Shown in pieces: positions 18,335 through 27,333 of a stretch of 64,000 bases of DNA; positions within the stretch are counted from its first letter, which is position 1, and every line of letters begins with the position of its first letter. Source of the DNA: Sinorhizobium terangae (GTDB taxonomy: Bacteria > Pseudomonadota > Alphaproteobacteria > Rhizobiales > Rhizobiaceae); contig NZ_WITC01000136.1 of assembly GCF_009601505.1 (NCBI RefSeq), forward strand, positions 1 to 64,000, read 5' to 3'. The notes below the pieces were generated by a model, which searched no databases, was not told where the DNA came from, and saw only the letters and a program-made list of their open reading frames with translations. The position numbers were made by a program, and so were the translations under genes.

Positions 18335-19647
18335 TGCAGAGACTTCGGAGAAAGATGTTCGTGATGGTGTGGCTGTGCGTAGCTGGATCCATCGCGCTGG
18401 TCTTCGCCATACTCAGCTTCCTGCCGCTCACGCCGTTTGCCGAAGAGGTCCAGGAGCGAACCACAAGCTTTGCCCTGGACACGGCTTCGGACCTGCTCGC
18501 TCGCCAAGGCATGCTTGCCGTGCAAGACGTCATATCGGCGTTCGCAAATGCGGATCCTTCGATCCGCCTGAGCGTGAAGGCGGTCGGCGCACCGATCGAA
18601 TGCGCGGTATCCGTCAGCGACACGCTTGTCCGGCGCGTCGTGAACTCGGGCAAATGCTATGAAGTCACGGCAGTCCCGGACGATGCCTACATTTGGCGAC
18701 AGTGGCCCAAACTCATGCCGTGGGCTTCCGCCCTTTTGGCCGCGGCCGGCGCCGCGTTCTGGCTGGCGAACTACTTCACAGGGCCGGTCGAACAGCTTCG
18801 GCAAGGACTGGGGGAACTCGCTCGCGGCAACTTCGGTGCGCGGATCGGTGAAGAGGTCGACCGCAAGCGTGACGAGGTGGCTGCCCTTGCTCATGACTTT
18901 GATGCCACGGCTTCTCGTTTGCAGGAGTTTCAGGAGGTTCAGCAGCGCCTGTTTCACGACGTCTCCCATGAACTCCGGTCGCCTCTCTCGCGTCTGCAGG
19001 CTGGTCTAGGGGTGCTTCGCCAGAACCCAGCCCGGCTCAACGACATGCTGGAACGGCTGGAGCGGGAAATTCAACGTATGGACGATCTTGTCGGCGAGAT
19101 CCTGACGCTTGCCAAGCTTGCGGCGGCGGCGGACCAGCCTTTGAACCGACAGAGACTTGATCTGATCGACCTCGTTCGCGAGATAGTGGACGACAGCACC
19201 TTCGAGGGAGCGTCGAACCAGGTCGCGGTCGAATACGACGGAGAAGAGTCGTTCGTGACGTCAGTAGATGGCGAGCTGATTTATCGAGCGGTGGAGAATG
19301 TCGTGCGGAACGCAGTGAAATAACCCGGATCGGTGGTCCGCGTGTCGAGCCGAAGAACGTCGTATAGTTTCGAGCTTATCGTCGAAGACGAAGGCCCCGG
19401 AGTTCCAGACAGCGCGCTCGAATCCATCTTTCATCCCTTCCGGAGGTTTGCCGATACCCCGGCCGACGCTGCCGGGTTCGGTCTGGGTCTGTCGATCACC
19501 AAGCAGGCATTCGAGCGGCATGGGGGCAGGATTGACGCATCGCGGATCTCCGGTAGCGGTTTGCGTATGAAGATGATTCTGCCGATCACAGAGGCAGATG
19601 CTGTTCTGCGCACGATGCCGGCAAACCGCCGGCCTTCCGCTGAATAA
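18334..19647 (+). pseudogene. CpxA-like sensor histidine kinase with internal stop codon
   Basis: Membrane sensor kinase, about 437 codons. It has a first helix (residues ~8-28), a short periplasmic domain, a second helix (~129-150), HAMP, and a HisKA domain with His212 in HDVSHELRSPLS. The ATPase domain begins with NVVRNAVK and is then cut by an in-frame TAA at 19321-19323 where Tyr is usual. The same frame continues beyond with VEDEGPGVPD (G1), FHPF (F box) and GFGLGLSI (G2) to 19647. The truncated product would lack most of the ATP-binding site. It is either inactivated recently or a base error; a GTG restart at 19333 could not rebuild the kinase. Confidence 0.88.
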
Positions 19648-20311
19648 TTACTGTCCGGTGGGGAGCGGTCGCTCGCGCGTCACACGGTGACGGTTGCTTT
19701 GCGCGGCAAAACCGGAAATTCCGAGTGCTATCGACGGATATCGGCTTAGGGTCGAAGCGTCGGTTGAATGAACGTCCCAAAAGTCCGCATCTCGGCCATT
19801 CGCGCTAACCGCAGCAGACGACCGGTCACCACCCCGAAAACGACTTTCCAGCCACGATTCACGAACGACCGCTGTGCGCCTTCAAGTCGGACACTGAGCA
19901 GAGCACGGTGGTATCCCAGAAGCGGAATGCATACATGCCGCCGAGGTGCAGGTTTGCACCACTTCCAGACCTTACCCTCGGAAGCTGCGATCGACGCGTT
20001 TCGACCCAGTGCTGCCGTCTGATATCAATGGGGCAAAGACCGCTTAGAGCCCGAAGCGGACTGTCAATTCGTTGCGCGGGACGGCAGGTTTGCGCCGTCA
20101 TCGGTCGTCCACACCACCTGCTCAAGCTCATAAAAGCCGTCGATACGCTTAGCCAGCGGCCACGCCGGGAACCCCAACAGGAGACATCGGCCGAGCGTGT
20201 TCTCCCTTATGTTGGTCCCACATTTGTGCTCGCTGCTCGGCGGTTGTTGGAGGCGATATCTTGACTTCCGATACATACCGAAAAGAATGATGCAAACATT
20301 GGGAGGATTAC
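19648..20311. other. Intergenic region without a supported gene
   Basis: In these 664 bases I see no convincing coding region. Positions 19780-19812 (AGTCCGCATCTCGGCCATTC and following) resemble 40015-40047 near the transposon end, suggesting a shared mobile-element scar. A short minus-strand frame (20276-20064) ends in a protein-like sequence but matches no family I recognise. GGGAGG at 20301-20306 is the ribosome site of the next gene. Confidence 0.5.
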
Positions 20312-21397
20312 ATGGCGGAAATTCGTCTGGAGAACGTTTCCAAGAGCTTCGGCTCGGTATCGGTAATCAGCAACATATCCCTGACGGTAAACGCCGGCGA
20401 ACTGATGGTGTTTCTGGGACCATCGGGGTCGGGAAAATCAACGCTTCTTCGGATGATCGCCGGTCTGGAGACAATCGACTCCGGCTCTCTGACGATCGGC
20501 GGCATACGCAGCGAAGCGCTGCCGCCCGGCCATCGCAACGTAGCGATGGTTTTCCAGAACTACGCGCTTTATCCGCACATGTCGGTGCGGGACAACATGG
20601 CGTTCGGGCTTGAGAACATCGGGCTTCCGGCGGCGGAGATCGAGACGCGGGTCTTGATGGCGGCGCGAATGCTCGAGATGGAAAACCTGCTTTCTCGCAA
20701 ACCCGCGCAGCTATCTGGTGGCCAAAGGCAGCGCGTAGCCATAGGGCGTGCGATCGTGAAGGAGCCAAAGGCGTTCCTTTTCGACGAACCTCTGTCGAAC
20801 CTCGATGCCGCCCTGCGCGTGAGGACCCGCGTCGAGCTGGCGCAACTTCACCAGCGGATGAAGTCTACGATGATCTATGTCACGCACGACCAGACGGAGG
20901 CGATGACGCTGGCAGATCGGATCGTGGTGCTCAACCAATGCAAGATTGAGCAGATCGGGACGCCAATGGAGGTTTACCTCAAACCCGCGTCCCGCTTCGT
21001 CGCAGGTTTCATCGGAAGCCCAGGAATGAATTTTCTTTCGGTCGATGTCATCCGTCCAGGGCGGACACCCATCAGGTTCGGGAACGGGTTCGAGCTCGAG
21101 ATTGAGGCCCCTGTGCCCGCGCCAGGCAGGTTCGATCTTGGCATACGGCCAGAGTCGGTCCGGATCATGACTGGCGAAATCGATCCCTCTCGTCCCTCGA
21201 TCGAAGCACAGGTTGGCGTCGTCGAGCAACTTGGCGAGCGGACGCTGGCATATTGCACGCTCGAGGACGGTTCACAGCTTATCGCTCAGGATGCGGGGCG
21301 TTCCGAGGTCCGTCCGGGAGATCGCGTGCGCGTGGGACTCGACCCTCTGGCCGTTCACCTCTTTGATGCCGACGGGAAATCCTATCAAGCAATCTGA
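20312..21397 (+). CDS. Sugar ABC importer, ATP-binding subunit (MalK/UgpC type)
   Basis: ATPase of a CUT1 carbohydrate importer, 361 aa: Walker A GPSGSGKST, signature [14 protein letters not shown], Walker [15 protein letters not shown]-loop [14 protein letters not shown], and a C-terminal TOBE domain with GIRPESVRI. A strong GGGAGG lies 5 bases before the ATG. It is convergent with, not part of, the permease/binding-protein operon to its right, and the two units share a hairpin terminator. It is the nearest ATPase and so probably serves that transporter. Rhizobial MalK-type ATPases are sometimes shared between systems, so this is inference. Confidence 0.92.
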   Translation: MAEIRLENVSKSFGSVSVISNISLTVNAGELMVFLGPSGSGKSTLLRMIAGLETIDSGSLTIGGIRSEALPPGHRNVAMVFQNYALYPHMSVRDNMAFGLENIGLPAAEIETRVLMAARMLEMENLLSRKPAQLSGGQRQRVAIGRAIVKEPKAFLFDEPLSNLDAALRVRTRVELAQLHQRMKSTMIYVTHDQTEAMTLADRIVVLNQCKIEQIGTPMEVYLKPASRFVAGFIGSPGMNFLSVDVIRPGRTPIRFGNGFELEIEAPVPAPGRFDLGIRPESVRIMTGEIDPSRPSIEAQVGVVEQLGERTLAYCTLEDGSQLIAQDAGRSEVRPGDRVRVGLDPLAVHLFDADGKSYQAI

Positions 21398-21415
21398 TAC
21401 GCGTCCAAATAGCAG

Positions 21416-21445
21416 CGGACCTCCAATCACCAATTCGGAGGTCCG
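21416..21445. terminator. Bidirectional hairpin between convergent ABC genes
   Basis: A perfect 9-bp stem CGGACCTCC/GGAGGTCCG with a 12-base loop lies 19 bases after the ATPase stop and 28 bases from the permease stop on the other strand. It is placed to end both convergent transcripts. No long T run follows. Confidence 0.7.
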
Positions 21446-21472
21446 TGCAGGCGCCAGCCGGAGAGTAACAAT

Positions 21473-22315
21473 CTAGCCTTTAATACCCGCTGACAGCGTG
21501 ATCGCTTCAGTGACGCGCCGCTGAAAGATTAGGTAAGCCATCGCCACGGGCAGGCCGGCGAGAACCGCCGCAGTAAGCTGCCTTGCATAATAGACCCCGA
21601 AGGCATCGTTCACCTGCGTGATCCCCACAGTAATCGTCATCATGTCGGTCCTGGTCACCGCAAGGAATGGCCACAAGAACGAGTTCCAGGACCAGATGAA
21701 GCAGACGATCGAGAGCGCCGTTGTCACACCCCAGTTCATAGGAATATAGACCTTGGTTAAAATCCGCCATTCAGACGCATTGTCCATAACCGCCGCCTCG
21801 CGAAAATCCTTCGGCACGCCGTCAAAGAATTGCTTGTAGACGATGATGATGACGGGATGAATGAGCTGCGGGAGCACGATCCCACTCCAGGTATTGATTA
21901 GGCCAAGACCGGCCACCAATTCGAAGTGATTCACGATCAGGGTCTGCATGGGGACCATGAAGCTCGCCAAGATTAGCCACCACAAGACATTCCGAAGCGG
22001 AAAGCTCAGCTGCGAGATGGCGTAGCCGCAGAACAGTGACGAACTGACAGTTAGCACCGTGACGGCTATCGCCGTGAGAATGGAATTGACATACCACCGC
22101 CCGATCTCTGTCTGAGTCAAGGCGAATACATAATGCGAAATGGTAAAAGTCTCGGGCCAGAGCTCGATATAGGGCCTGACGACTTCGTGCTCAGGTTTCA
22201 GTGACGAAACCACAGCCCAGTAGAGGGGAAACGCCCAGACGATGGCGCAGATGACGGTTATAACAGTGATAATGAGGCCGATGGCGTTAAGTCGGCGCGC
22301 TGTTGTCGCGGTCAT
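21473..22315 (-). CDS. Sugar ABC importer permease (MalG type)
   Basis: Inner-membrane permease of 280 aa with six helices, starting with a long helix (IGLIITVITVICAIVWAFPL). The coupling motif reads FREAAVMDNASEWRILTKVY, with the conserved Gly replaced by Asn. The C-terminus ITLSAGIKG is typical of MalG-class proteins. ATGA overlap with the MalF-type gene upstream. Part of an arabinoside-linked operon (arabinofuranosidase, binding protein, two permeases), so it probably moves arabinose or arabino-oligosaccharides. Confidence 0.92.
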   Translation of the reverse strand: MTATTARRLNAIGLIITVITVICAIVWAFPLYWAVVSSLKPEHEVVRPYIELWPETFTISHYVFALTQTEIGRWYVNSILTAIAVTVLTVSSSLFCGYAISQLSFPLRNVLWWLILASFMVPMQTLIVNHFELVAGLGLINTWSGIVLPQLIHPVIIIVYKQFFDGVPKDFREAAVMDNASEWRILTKVYIPMNWGVTTALSIVCFIWSWNSFLWPFLAVTRTDMMTITVGITQVNDAFGVYYARQLTAAVLAGLPVAMAYLIFQRRVTEAITLSAGIKG

Positions 22316-23199
22316 CGGTCCCGCCCTCCCGAAAGGCGTGTCAGCTGAAAATTCAAAACAGACACGACAATGACGATCACAAATAGGACCACCGCGACGG
22401 CTGCCGCCCTGCCTCCCTGATCCGATTGGAACGCTCGCTGAAAGACATAATAGACCAGGACCACGTTGTCGTTCGGTCGTCCGCCGACTGAGAAGAGGTA
22501 GACTTGGTCAAAAATCTTGAGCTGCGAAATCAACTGGATGGTCAGTACGAGCGCGGTGATTGGCCACATCAAAGGCCAAGTAATGCGGCGGAAGGTCGAC
22601 CATCTGCCGGCGTTGTCTAAGGCCGCAGCCTCGTAGATTTCCGTCGGGATGGTTCGCAATCCGGCGAGAAACAACAATATGGAAAATCCTGCGGTCCACC
22701 AGATCGTGATTATGCCGACGGCGGGCATGAACCAGGCGGTCGACTTGAAAACGGGGATGCGCGCGATGCCGAGCATGTCGAAAAGGTACATCGCGATGCC
22801 GAACTGGAAGTTCAGCGTCCAATCCCAGAGGAGATACACGACCGAGACCGGAAGAATATATGGCAAGAAGAACAGGGCGAGTATGGCTGCCTGAAGTCGT
22901 CCGGCAAGACGATTGACGCCGAGCGCTATTGCGAATGCCACAAGCGTTCCAGGGACGACGGTGATGAGTACGAAGTAGGCCGTGTTCCATACCGCGGTGC
23001 CGAACCGTCGGTCAGAAGGAAGGCGTGCGTAGTTGTCGAACCCGACGAAGTTTCCATCGCCAATCAGGGGCGCATCTGTCAGGCTTATCATGAAAAGCCT
23101 TATCGTCGGATAGACGAACACAAGTCCGTAAATGGCGACGAACGGCGCGATGAGCGCCAAGGCGAAGAGAGCTTCGTTGCGCCGGTTTCTGAGCATCAT
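22312..23199 (-). CDS. Sugar ABC importer permease (MalF type)
   Basis: Permease of about 295 aa with six helices. The protein logically starts at the tandem ATGATG (23199/23196, protein M-M-L-R-N-R-R), just behind GGGAGG; an upstream extension of ~44 residues is rich in Arg/Pro and lacks family character. The coupling motif is EIYEAAALDNAGRWSTFRRI. It overlaps the next permease by 4 bases and lies 70 bases after the binding-protein gene. Confidence 0.9.
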   Translation of the reverse strand: MMLRNRRNEALFALALIAPFVAIYGLVFVYPTIRLFMISLTDAPLIGDGNFVGFDNYARLPSDRRFGTAVWNTAYFVLITVVPGTLVAFAIALGVNRLAGRLQAAILALFFLPYILPVSVVYLLWDWTLNFQFGIAMYLFDMLGIARIPVFKSTAWFMPAVGIITIWWTAGFSILLFLAGLRTIPTEIYEAAALDNAGRWSTFRRITWPLMWPITALVLTIQLISQLKIFDQVYLFSVGGRPNDNVVLVYYVFQRAFQSDQGGRAAAVAVVLFVIVIVVSVLNFQLTRLSGGRDR

Positions 23200-23269
23200 C
23201 CTCCCGCTCCACTTACCTTTCAGACGAGGATGGCCCAGGCGAACGATTGATTGCCTGGGCCTCGGGTCG

Positions 23270-24544
23270 TCAAAGGTCGGCCAAACCGGTCTTGATCTCC
23301 TCGACCGCTTTCGCGGGCTCCATTTCACCATTGAGCGTCGGCACGAAGAAATTCGACATCACGTCAAAAATTGGCCCAGCGATGCCCGCCAGCGGAGTCT
23401 TCGGATCGAAGATCATGTTTGCGGTCAGCGAAGAGTATGTGTGGTTCGGCTCCATCGCCTTGTACTCGGCCGAGTTCGTGACGGGACCATATGCGGGGAT
23501 ATGCCCCGCGGTCGCCCAGAACAAGGAATTCTTCGACATCCAGCTCATGACCTCGAGGACCGCGGCTCGCTTCTCGGGACTCATGTCCTTGCCCTTGTTC
23601 GCAGGGAGCGCGAAGGTGTGACTGTCGGCGTAGGTGGAGGGATGATTGAAGATTACAGGCAGTTCGACGGCTCCCCATTCGAAGAGCTTGCCGTTCTTCT
23701 TGAGGTCCGTCATCGTCGGGACTTCCCAAACCCCGTTGATCATCATCGCAGCTTCACCCGATGTGAAGAGCGCCACGGTCGCAGGGTAGTCCGTATAGGT
23801 GGATTGAAGCCCTTCCTTCGTCCATTCGGACAGAACGGCAAGAGAGTTTTCGAGCTTCTTTGCGCTGTCGCCAGCAAGAAACTCACCGTCCGTCATGAGC
23901 TCACCATCCTGCTGGCCCATGAAGGAATAGACGGTGCGGAACATGAAGTTGCCGTCCGCAGTCACCGAGCCAAGCGGGAACTTGACCCCAGCGGCCTTCA
24001 AGGCCTTCAGCGTCGCGGTGAAGTTCTCACGCGAGTCCATGCCCTTCGGCTTGCCGTCGTCGCCGAGAACTCCGGCTTTCTTGAGCAGGTCCTTGTTATA
24101 ATAAAGGACGATTGGGTGCGTATCGAGCGGCACCGCATACTGTTTGCCGTCGATGCTCACAGCCTCCCAAGTCGCGGGGGCGTAGTCAGATTGTCCGAGG
24201 CCCATCGTCTTCCAGTCGTCGGCGGTGATTTCCTGCAGAATGCCCTGCTTCACCGCCAGCGGGATGCGGCTGGCGTGATACGTCATGATATCAGGGCCTT
24301 CGCCAACCGCCGTAGAGGTTTGGACCTTGGAGTAAAATGGCGTTCCCCATTCCAGCGTGGTCGCATCGATCTTTATCTCGCCCTTGTGGGCCTCGTTGAA
24401 ATCGGCGACCATTTGTTTCATGCGAACGCCGTCACCGCCGCCGAAGAAGTCCCACCATGTGACGGTTTCCTCGGCGTGGGCGACGGTGGTCATGAGACCT
24501 CCCGCCAAAAGCACTGCCTTCGTAAGTTTAAACCAATTCGGCAT
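23270..24544 (-). CDS. Sugar ABC importer, periplasmic binding protein
   Basis: Family 1 solute-binding protein of 424 aa. The signal peptide is MPNWFKLTKAVLLAGGLMTT with cleavage after AHA-EE, and the mature protein begins ETVTWWDFFGGGDG, typical of sugar binders. VPLDTHPIVLYYNKDLLKKAG and MMINGVWEVP are family elements. It lies 47 bases after the arabinofuranosidase gene, so the ligand is probably arabinose-containing; this is context-based. Confidence 0.92.
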   Translation of the reverse strand: MPNWFKLTKAVLLAGGLMTTVAHAEETVTWWDFFGGGDGVRMKQMVADFNEAHKGEIKIDATTLEWGTPFYSKVQTSTAVGEGPDIMTYHASRIPLAVKQGILQEITADDWKTMGLGQSDYAPATWEAVSIDGKQYAVPLDTHPIVLYYNKDLLKKAGVLGDDGKPKGMDSRENFTATLKALKAAGVKFPLGSVTADGNFMFRTVYSFMGQQDGELMTDGEFLAGDSAKKLENSLAVLSEWTKEGLQSTYTDYPATVALFTSGEAAMMINGVWEVPTMTDLKKNGKLFEWGAVELPVIFNHPSTYADSHTFALPANKGKDMSPEKRAAVLEVMSWMSKNSLFWATAGHIPAYGPVTNSAEYKAMEPNHTYSSLTANMIFDPKTPLAGIAGPIFDVMSNFFVPTLNGEMEPAKAVEEIKTGLADL

Positions 24545-24591
24545 GTCACTTTCCTCCCAGACAAGCAGCGTGTTGCCGCTACCGATTGATC

Positions 24592-26100
24592 TTAAAGTTG
24601 AATTCTGATCATCGAATATGAGTATGGCGGAACGGAAACACTCACACTGTTGCCGTCCATGACCGCATCGGACGTCTTGCGCGGCGAGACATTGTCCGGA
24701 TTGTCCTTGGTATTCCGGGCCTCGAGATCGTCGTGCTTGATCAGGGTGTGCTCGACGCCCCTGATGGTTCCGAAGCGCTCCACGGCGAGCTTGATGCTTG
24801 CCGATTCGGACGAGTGGCGATTGACCGCAAAGAAGGTGAGAGTGCCCGCGTCGCCGTCATGAACGCCGGCGATATCGAGATAGGACACAGCTTCGGACAC
24901 GTTGGAGACATAAGTCGCACAGTCGACGTCGAGTTGTAGAGCGGTGCCTCGACCGTAGCGAGATGCCAGATGGAAGGGATGGTAGATCGTCTGACGCCAA
25001 GAACGACCGCCTGGCTCGGTCATGATCGGCGCGATCACATTGACCAACTGCGCTATGCAGGCGACTCGCACGACGTCCGAGCGGCGGATGAAGGTGTTGA
25101 TGATGCACCCGACCTGGAGCACATCCTCGAAGTTATATATGTCTTCCAGGAGCACCGGCGCATGAGGCCAATTCCATTCTCGCATCCGCTTAGCGTCGTT
25201 CTTGCGCTCGTGGTACCAGACGTTCCATTCGTCGAAGGAAATCTTGACGTCTCGCTTGGATCGTTTGCTGCCCTTCACAAAATCGATAACACCACTGACG
25301 GTGCCGATGTAGCGATCGAGCTTTTCCGGAAGAGCGAGAAACTCTGAAGTTCTCTTCTCGTAGTTCTCGAAATACATGTGGAGGGAGATGTAGTCGACCT
25401 GGTCGTATGTCGCGTCGAGGACCGTTGCCTCCCACCGAGGATAGGTCGCCATATCGGAGTGGGATGATCCGCAGACGACAAGTTCAAGCTTGTCGTCGAA
25501 GGCTCGGATGGCCTTCGCGGTCTCGTTTGCGAGGTGGCCGTACTCGGCGGCGCTTTTGTGACCCACCTGCCACGGCCCGTCCATTTCGTTGCCAAGGCAC
25601 CACAGCTTGACATTCCAAGGCTCCGCGCGCCCGTTCTGGCGCCGTAGGTCCGACCACTGACTGCCGCCCGGATGGTTCACGTACTCGACGAAGTTCCGGG
25701 CGGCGTCCAGGCCGCGCGAGCCCAGATTGACCGCCAGCATCATTTCTGTGCCAGCAGCCTCGGCCCATTCGGCGAACTCATGGATACCGACCTGGTTAGA
25801 TTCCGAGGTGCGCCATGCGAGATCAAGGCGCGTCGGACGGCCCTCTTTCGGCCCAATGCCGTCTTCCCAATTGTAGGCCGACACGAAATTGCCACCTGGA
25901 TAGCGGCAAATCGGTGTATCGAGTTCCCGCACGAGATCGATTACGTCCTTGCGCATCCCGTTGGGGAGCGCCGTTGGATGGTCGGGTTCGTAAATGCCTG
26001 TATAGACAGCCCTACCCAGGTGCTCCAGGAATGATCCGTATAGCCGCCGATCTATGTCGGCGATTGTATAGCGCGAATGCGCGGTGACCCGAGCCTCCAA
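24592..26100 (-). CDS. abfA: Alpha-L-arabinofuranosidase, glycoside hydrolase family 51
   Basis: Cytoplasmic GH51 enzyme of 502 aa that removes terminal alpha-L-arabinofuranosyl residues from arabino-oligosaccharides. Family marks include DRRLYGSFLEHLGRAVYTGI, RYPGGNFVSAYNWEDG, the acid/base Glu in CLGNEMDGPWQ and the nucleophile Glu in ISFDEWNVWY. The C-terminal beta-domain ends VPPYSYSMIRI. There is no signal peptide, which fits hydrolysis after import. First gene of the operon, placed behind an operator-like dyad (26133-26170). Confidence 0.95.
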   Translation of the reverse strand: MEARVTAHSRYTIADIDRRLYGSFLEHLGRAVYTGIYEPDHPTALPNGMRKDVIDLVRELDTPICRYPGGNFVSAYNWEDGIGPKEGRPTRLDLAWRTSESNQVGIHEFAEWAEAAGTEMMLAVNLGSRGLDAARNFVEYVNHPGGSQWSDLRRQNGRAEPWNVKLWCLGNEMDGPWQVGHKSAAEYGHLANETAKAIRAFDDKLELVVCGSSHSDMATYPRWEATVLDATYDQVDYISLHMYFENYEKRTSEFLALPEKLDRYIGTVSGVIDFVKGSKRSKRDVKISFDEWNVWYHERKNDAKRMREWNWPHAPVLLEDIYNFEDVLQVGCIINTFIRRSDVVRVACIAQLVNVIAPIMTEPGGRSWRQTIYHPFHLASRYGRGTALQLDVDCATYVSNVSEAVSYLDIAGVHDGDAGTLTFFAVNRHSSESASIKLAVERFGTIRGVEHTLIKHDDLEARNTKDNPDNVSPRKTSDAVMDGNSVSVSVPPYSYSMIRIQL

Positions 26101-26132
26101 AACTCTCTCCCCTCGAATTCAATATCCAAGAT

Positions 26133-26170
26133 TTCGGTTTATATCCAATTTGTTGGTATATGAAACCGAA
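26133..26170. promoter_or_regulatory. Dyad operator upstream of the arabinofuranosidase operon
   Basis: TTCGGTTTATAT (26133-26144) and ATATGAAACCGAA (26158-26170) form an interrupted inverted repeat in the 103-base gap between the regulator gene and abfA. The ATATGAA half recurs upstream of the regulator gene, so both are probably bound by the ArsR-type protein. Confidence 0.65.
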
Positions 26171-26203
26171 TTGGAGGGTCACGTCAAGCAAAAGTATGAC
26201 TTC

Positions 26204-27127
26204 TCAAATTTGAATTCGGAGCACGATGTCCTGGTCGTAATTGCCGAAGCCGCTGCCGAAAATGTTGATTCCACCGGGATGCTCGGCCGCGTCCTTGACG
26301 CCAACCCGCAACCGGATTGAACGATGCTTGTCCAGATCGAGGTCATCGAGGTTGGTGTTTGATATCTTCACTCCATCAACGAAACTTCCCTGCTCGTTGA
26401 TGCGCCAGTTCTTGAGCTTGCCATACTGTGAACCCGCGAGTTTCCACCAGTCCGGCGTGAAAGTACCCCTTTTGTCCCCATAATCGCCCGGCGACGTCCA
26501 CGTGCCGATTTCGATTCCGTTGACCTGCAGAAATATGTCGGACGGCCAGTTTGCCGACGTCCCCGGCACTTCAGAACTCAGTTCCATCGAGAATTCGATT
26601 GCCTTAGGTTTCGCCTTCTTGAGCAGGGTGTTGTTAGGAAACTGATATTCTACGAACCCCGTGTTGAACCACAGAAGCCCCGCTTTCATACGGTCCGGAT
26701 CGAGGAAGGTGTCCGGTACGTCGAGAAGGCCGATGACACCATCCTTGGAGCACATCCCACACGGGCCGGTGACTTCAAACTGGGTATATAGACCAAGCGG
26801 CATCGAAACTTCTATCGCGTCCGCTAATCGATCAACCACTGGCTCTGAAAACGAAATGAGAATTTCCTGGAAGGCCGAATAACAGACTTTCTGGCTGCCC
26901 TTTTTGGCCCGCTGTCCCTCAGTATAGATCAGTCCGCAATCCTCGAGCACCTTCAGGTTGATCGACGCCGTTGACTGGGGAAGACTTAGTTCCTCCGCGA
27001 TCTCGTTCACGTTTTTGGGACCGCTCGATCGAAGCAACTTCAACATCATCACGCGAACGTCGCTTGCGAGACCTTTGATGAGGTCTTGCCGCTCGATCGG
27101 ATCAATCACGAGTACTTTACCAGTCAT
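26204..27127 (-). CDS. ArsR-type winged-helix regulator with C-terminal sensor domain
   Basis: 307-aa regulator. Residues ~15-95 are an ArsR-like winged helix (GLASDVRVMMLKLLRSSG, NEIAEELSLPQSTASINLKVL, YTEGQRAKKGSQKVCY). The remaining ~200 residues form a separate domain with GPCGMCSKDGVIGLLD, AIEFSMELSSEVPG, WPSDIFLQVNGIEIG and repeated beta-strand-like segments, looking like a beta-sandwich sugar-sensing domain. Typical ArsR proteins are only ~100-120 aa. Located directly upstream of abfA in the same direction, it most likely controls the arabinoside operon and itself through the two ATATGAA dyads. The ligand is inferred to be an arabinoside or arabinose. Confidence 0.8.
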   Translation of the reverse strand: MTGKVLVIDPIERQDLIKGLASDVRVMMLKLLRSSGPKNVNEIAEELSLPQSTASINLKVLEDCGLIYTEGQRAKKGSQKVCYSAFQEILISFSEPVVDRLADAIEVSMPLGLYTQFEVTGPCGMCSKDGVIGLLDVPDTFLDPDRMKAGLLWFNTGFVEYQFPNNTLLKKAKPKAIEFSMELSSEVPGTSANWPSDIFLQVNGIEIGTWTSPGDYGDKRGTFTPDWWKLAGSQYGKLKNWRINEQGSFVDGVKISNTNLDDLDLDKHRSIRLRVGVKDAAEHPGGINIFGSGFGNYDQDIVLRIQI

Positions 27128-27150
27128 ATCATCCCCACGCTTTCCTACGC

Positions 27151-27175
27151 TTCATATCAGGTTTCACGATATGAA
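27151..27175. promoter_or_regulatory. Dyad operator upstream of the ArsR-type regulator
   Basis: TTCATATC (27151-27158) and GATATGAA (27168-27175) are perfect inverted repeats with a 9-base spacer, 24 bases before the regulator start. The half-site matches part of the dyad at 26133-26170, consistent with autoregulation. Confidence 0.65.
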
Positions 27176-27333
27176 AGCAACTGCTGCATTGAGTGCGGAC
27201 GTGTGACACTAGGGAGCCTACAGCACTGATCGCGGTGGCGTCATCGAACCAGCAATTGGCCCGCTACAAAGAGAATTCTCGTGAAATTGCCAAGCCAAGA
27301 CACCATCAACCGATACGCGCCTGCGAGAACCGC

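Noticed and set aside
20064-20276. Minus-strand frame ending in GFYELEQVVWTTDDGANLP
   Set aside because: Protein-like but matches no family I know, lacks a good start and lies in a scar region.
23132-24589. Long plus-strand open frame antisense to the arabinoside binding protein
   Set aside because: Arg/His-rich composition without motifs; the minus-strand binding protein is clearly the gene.
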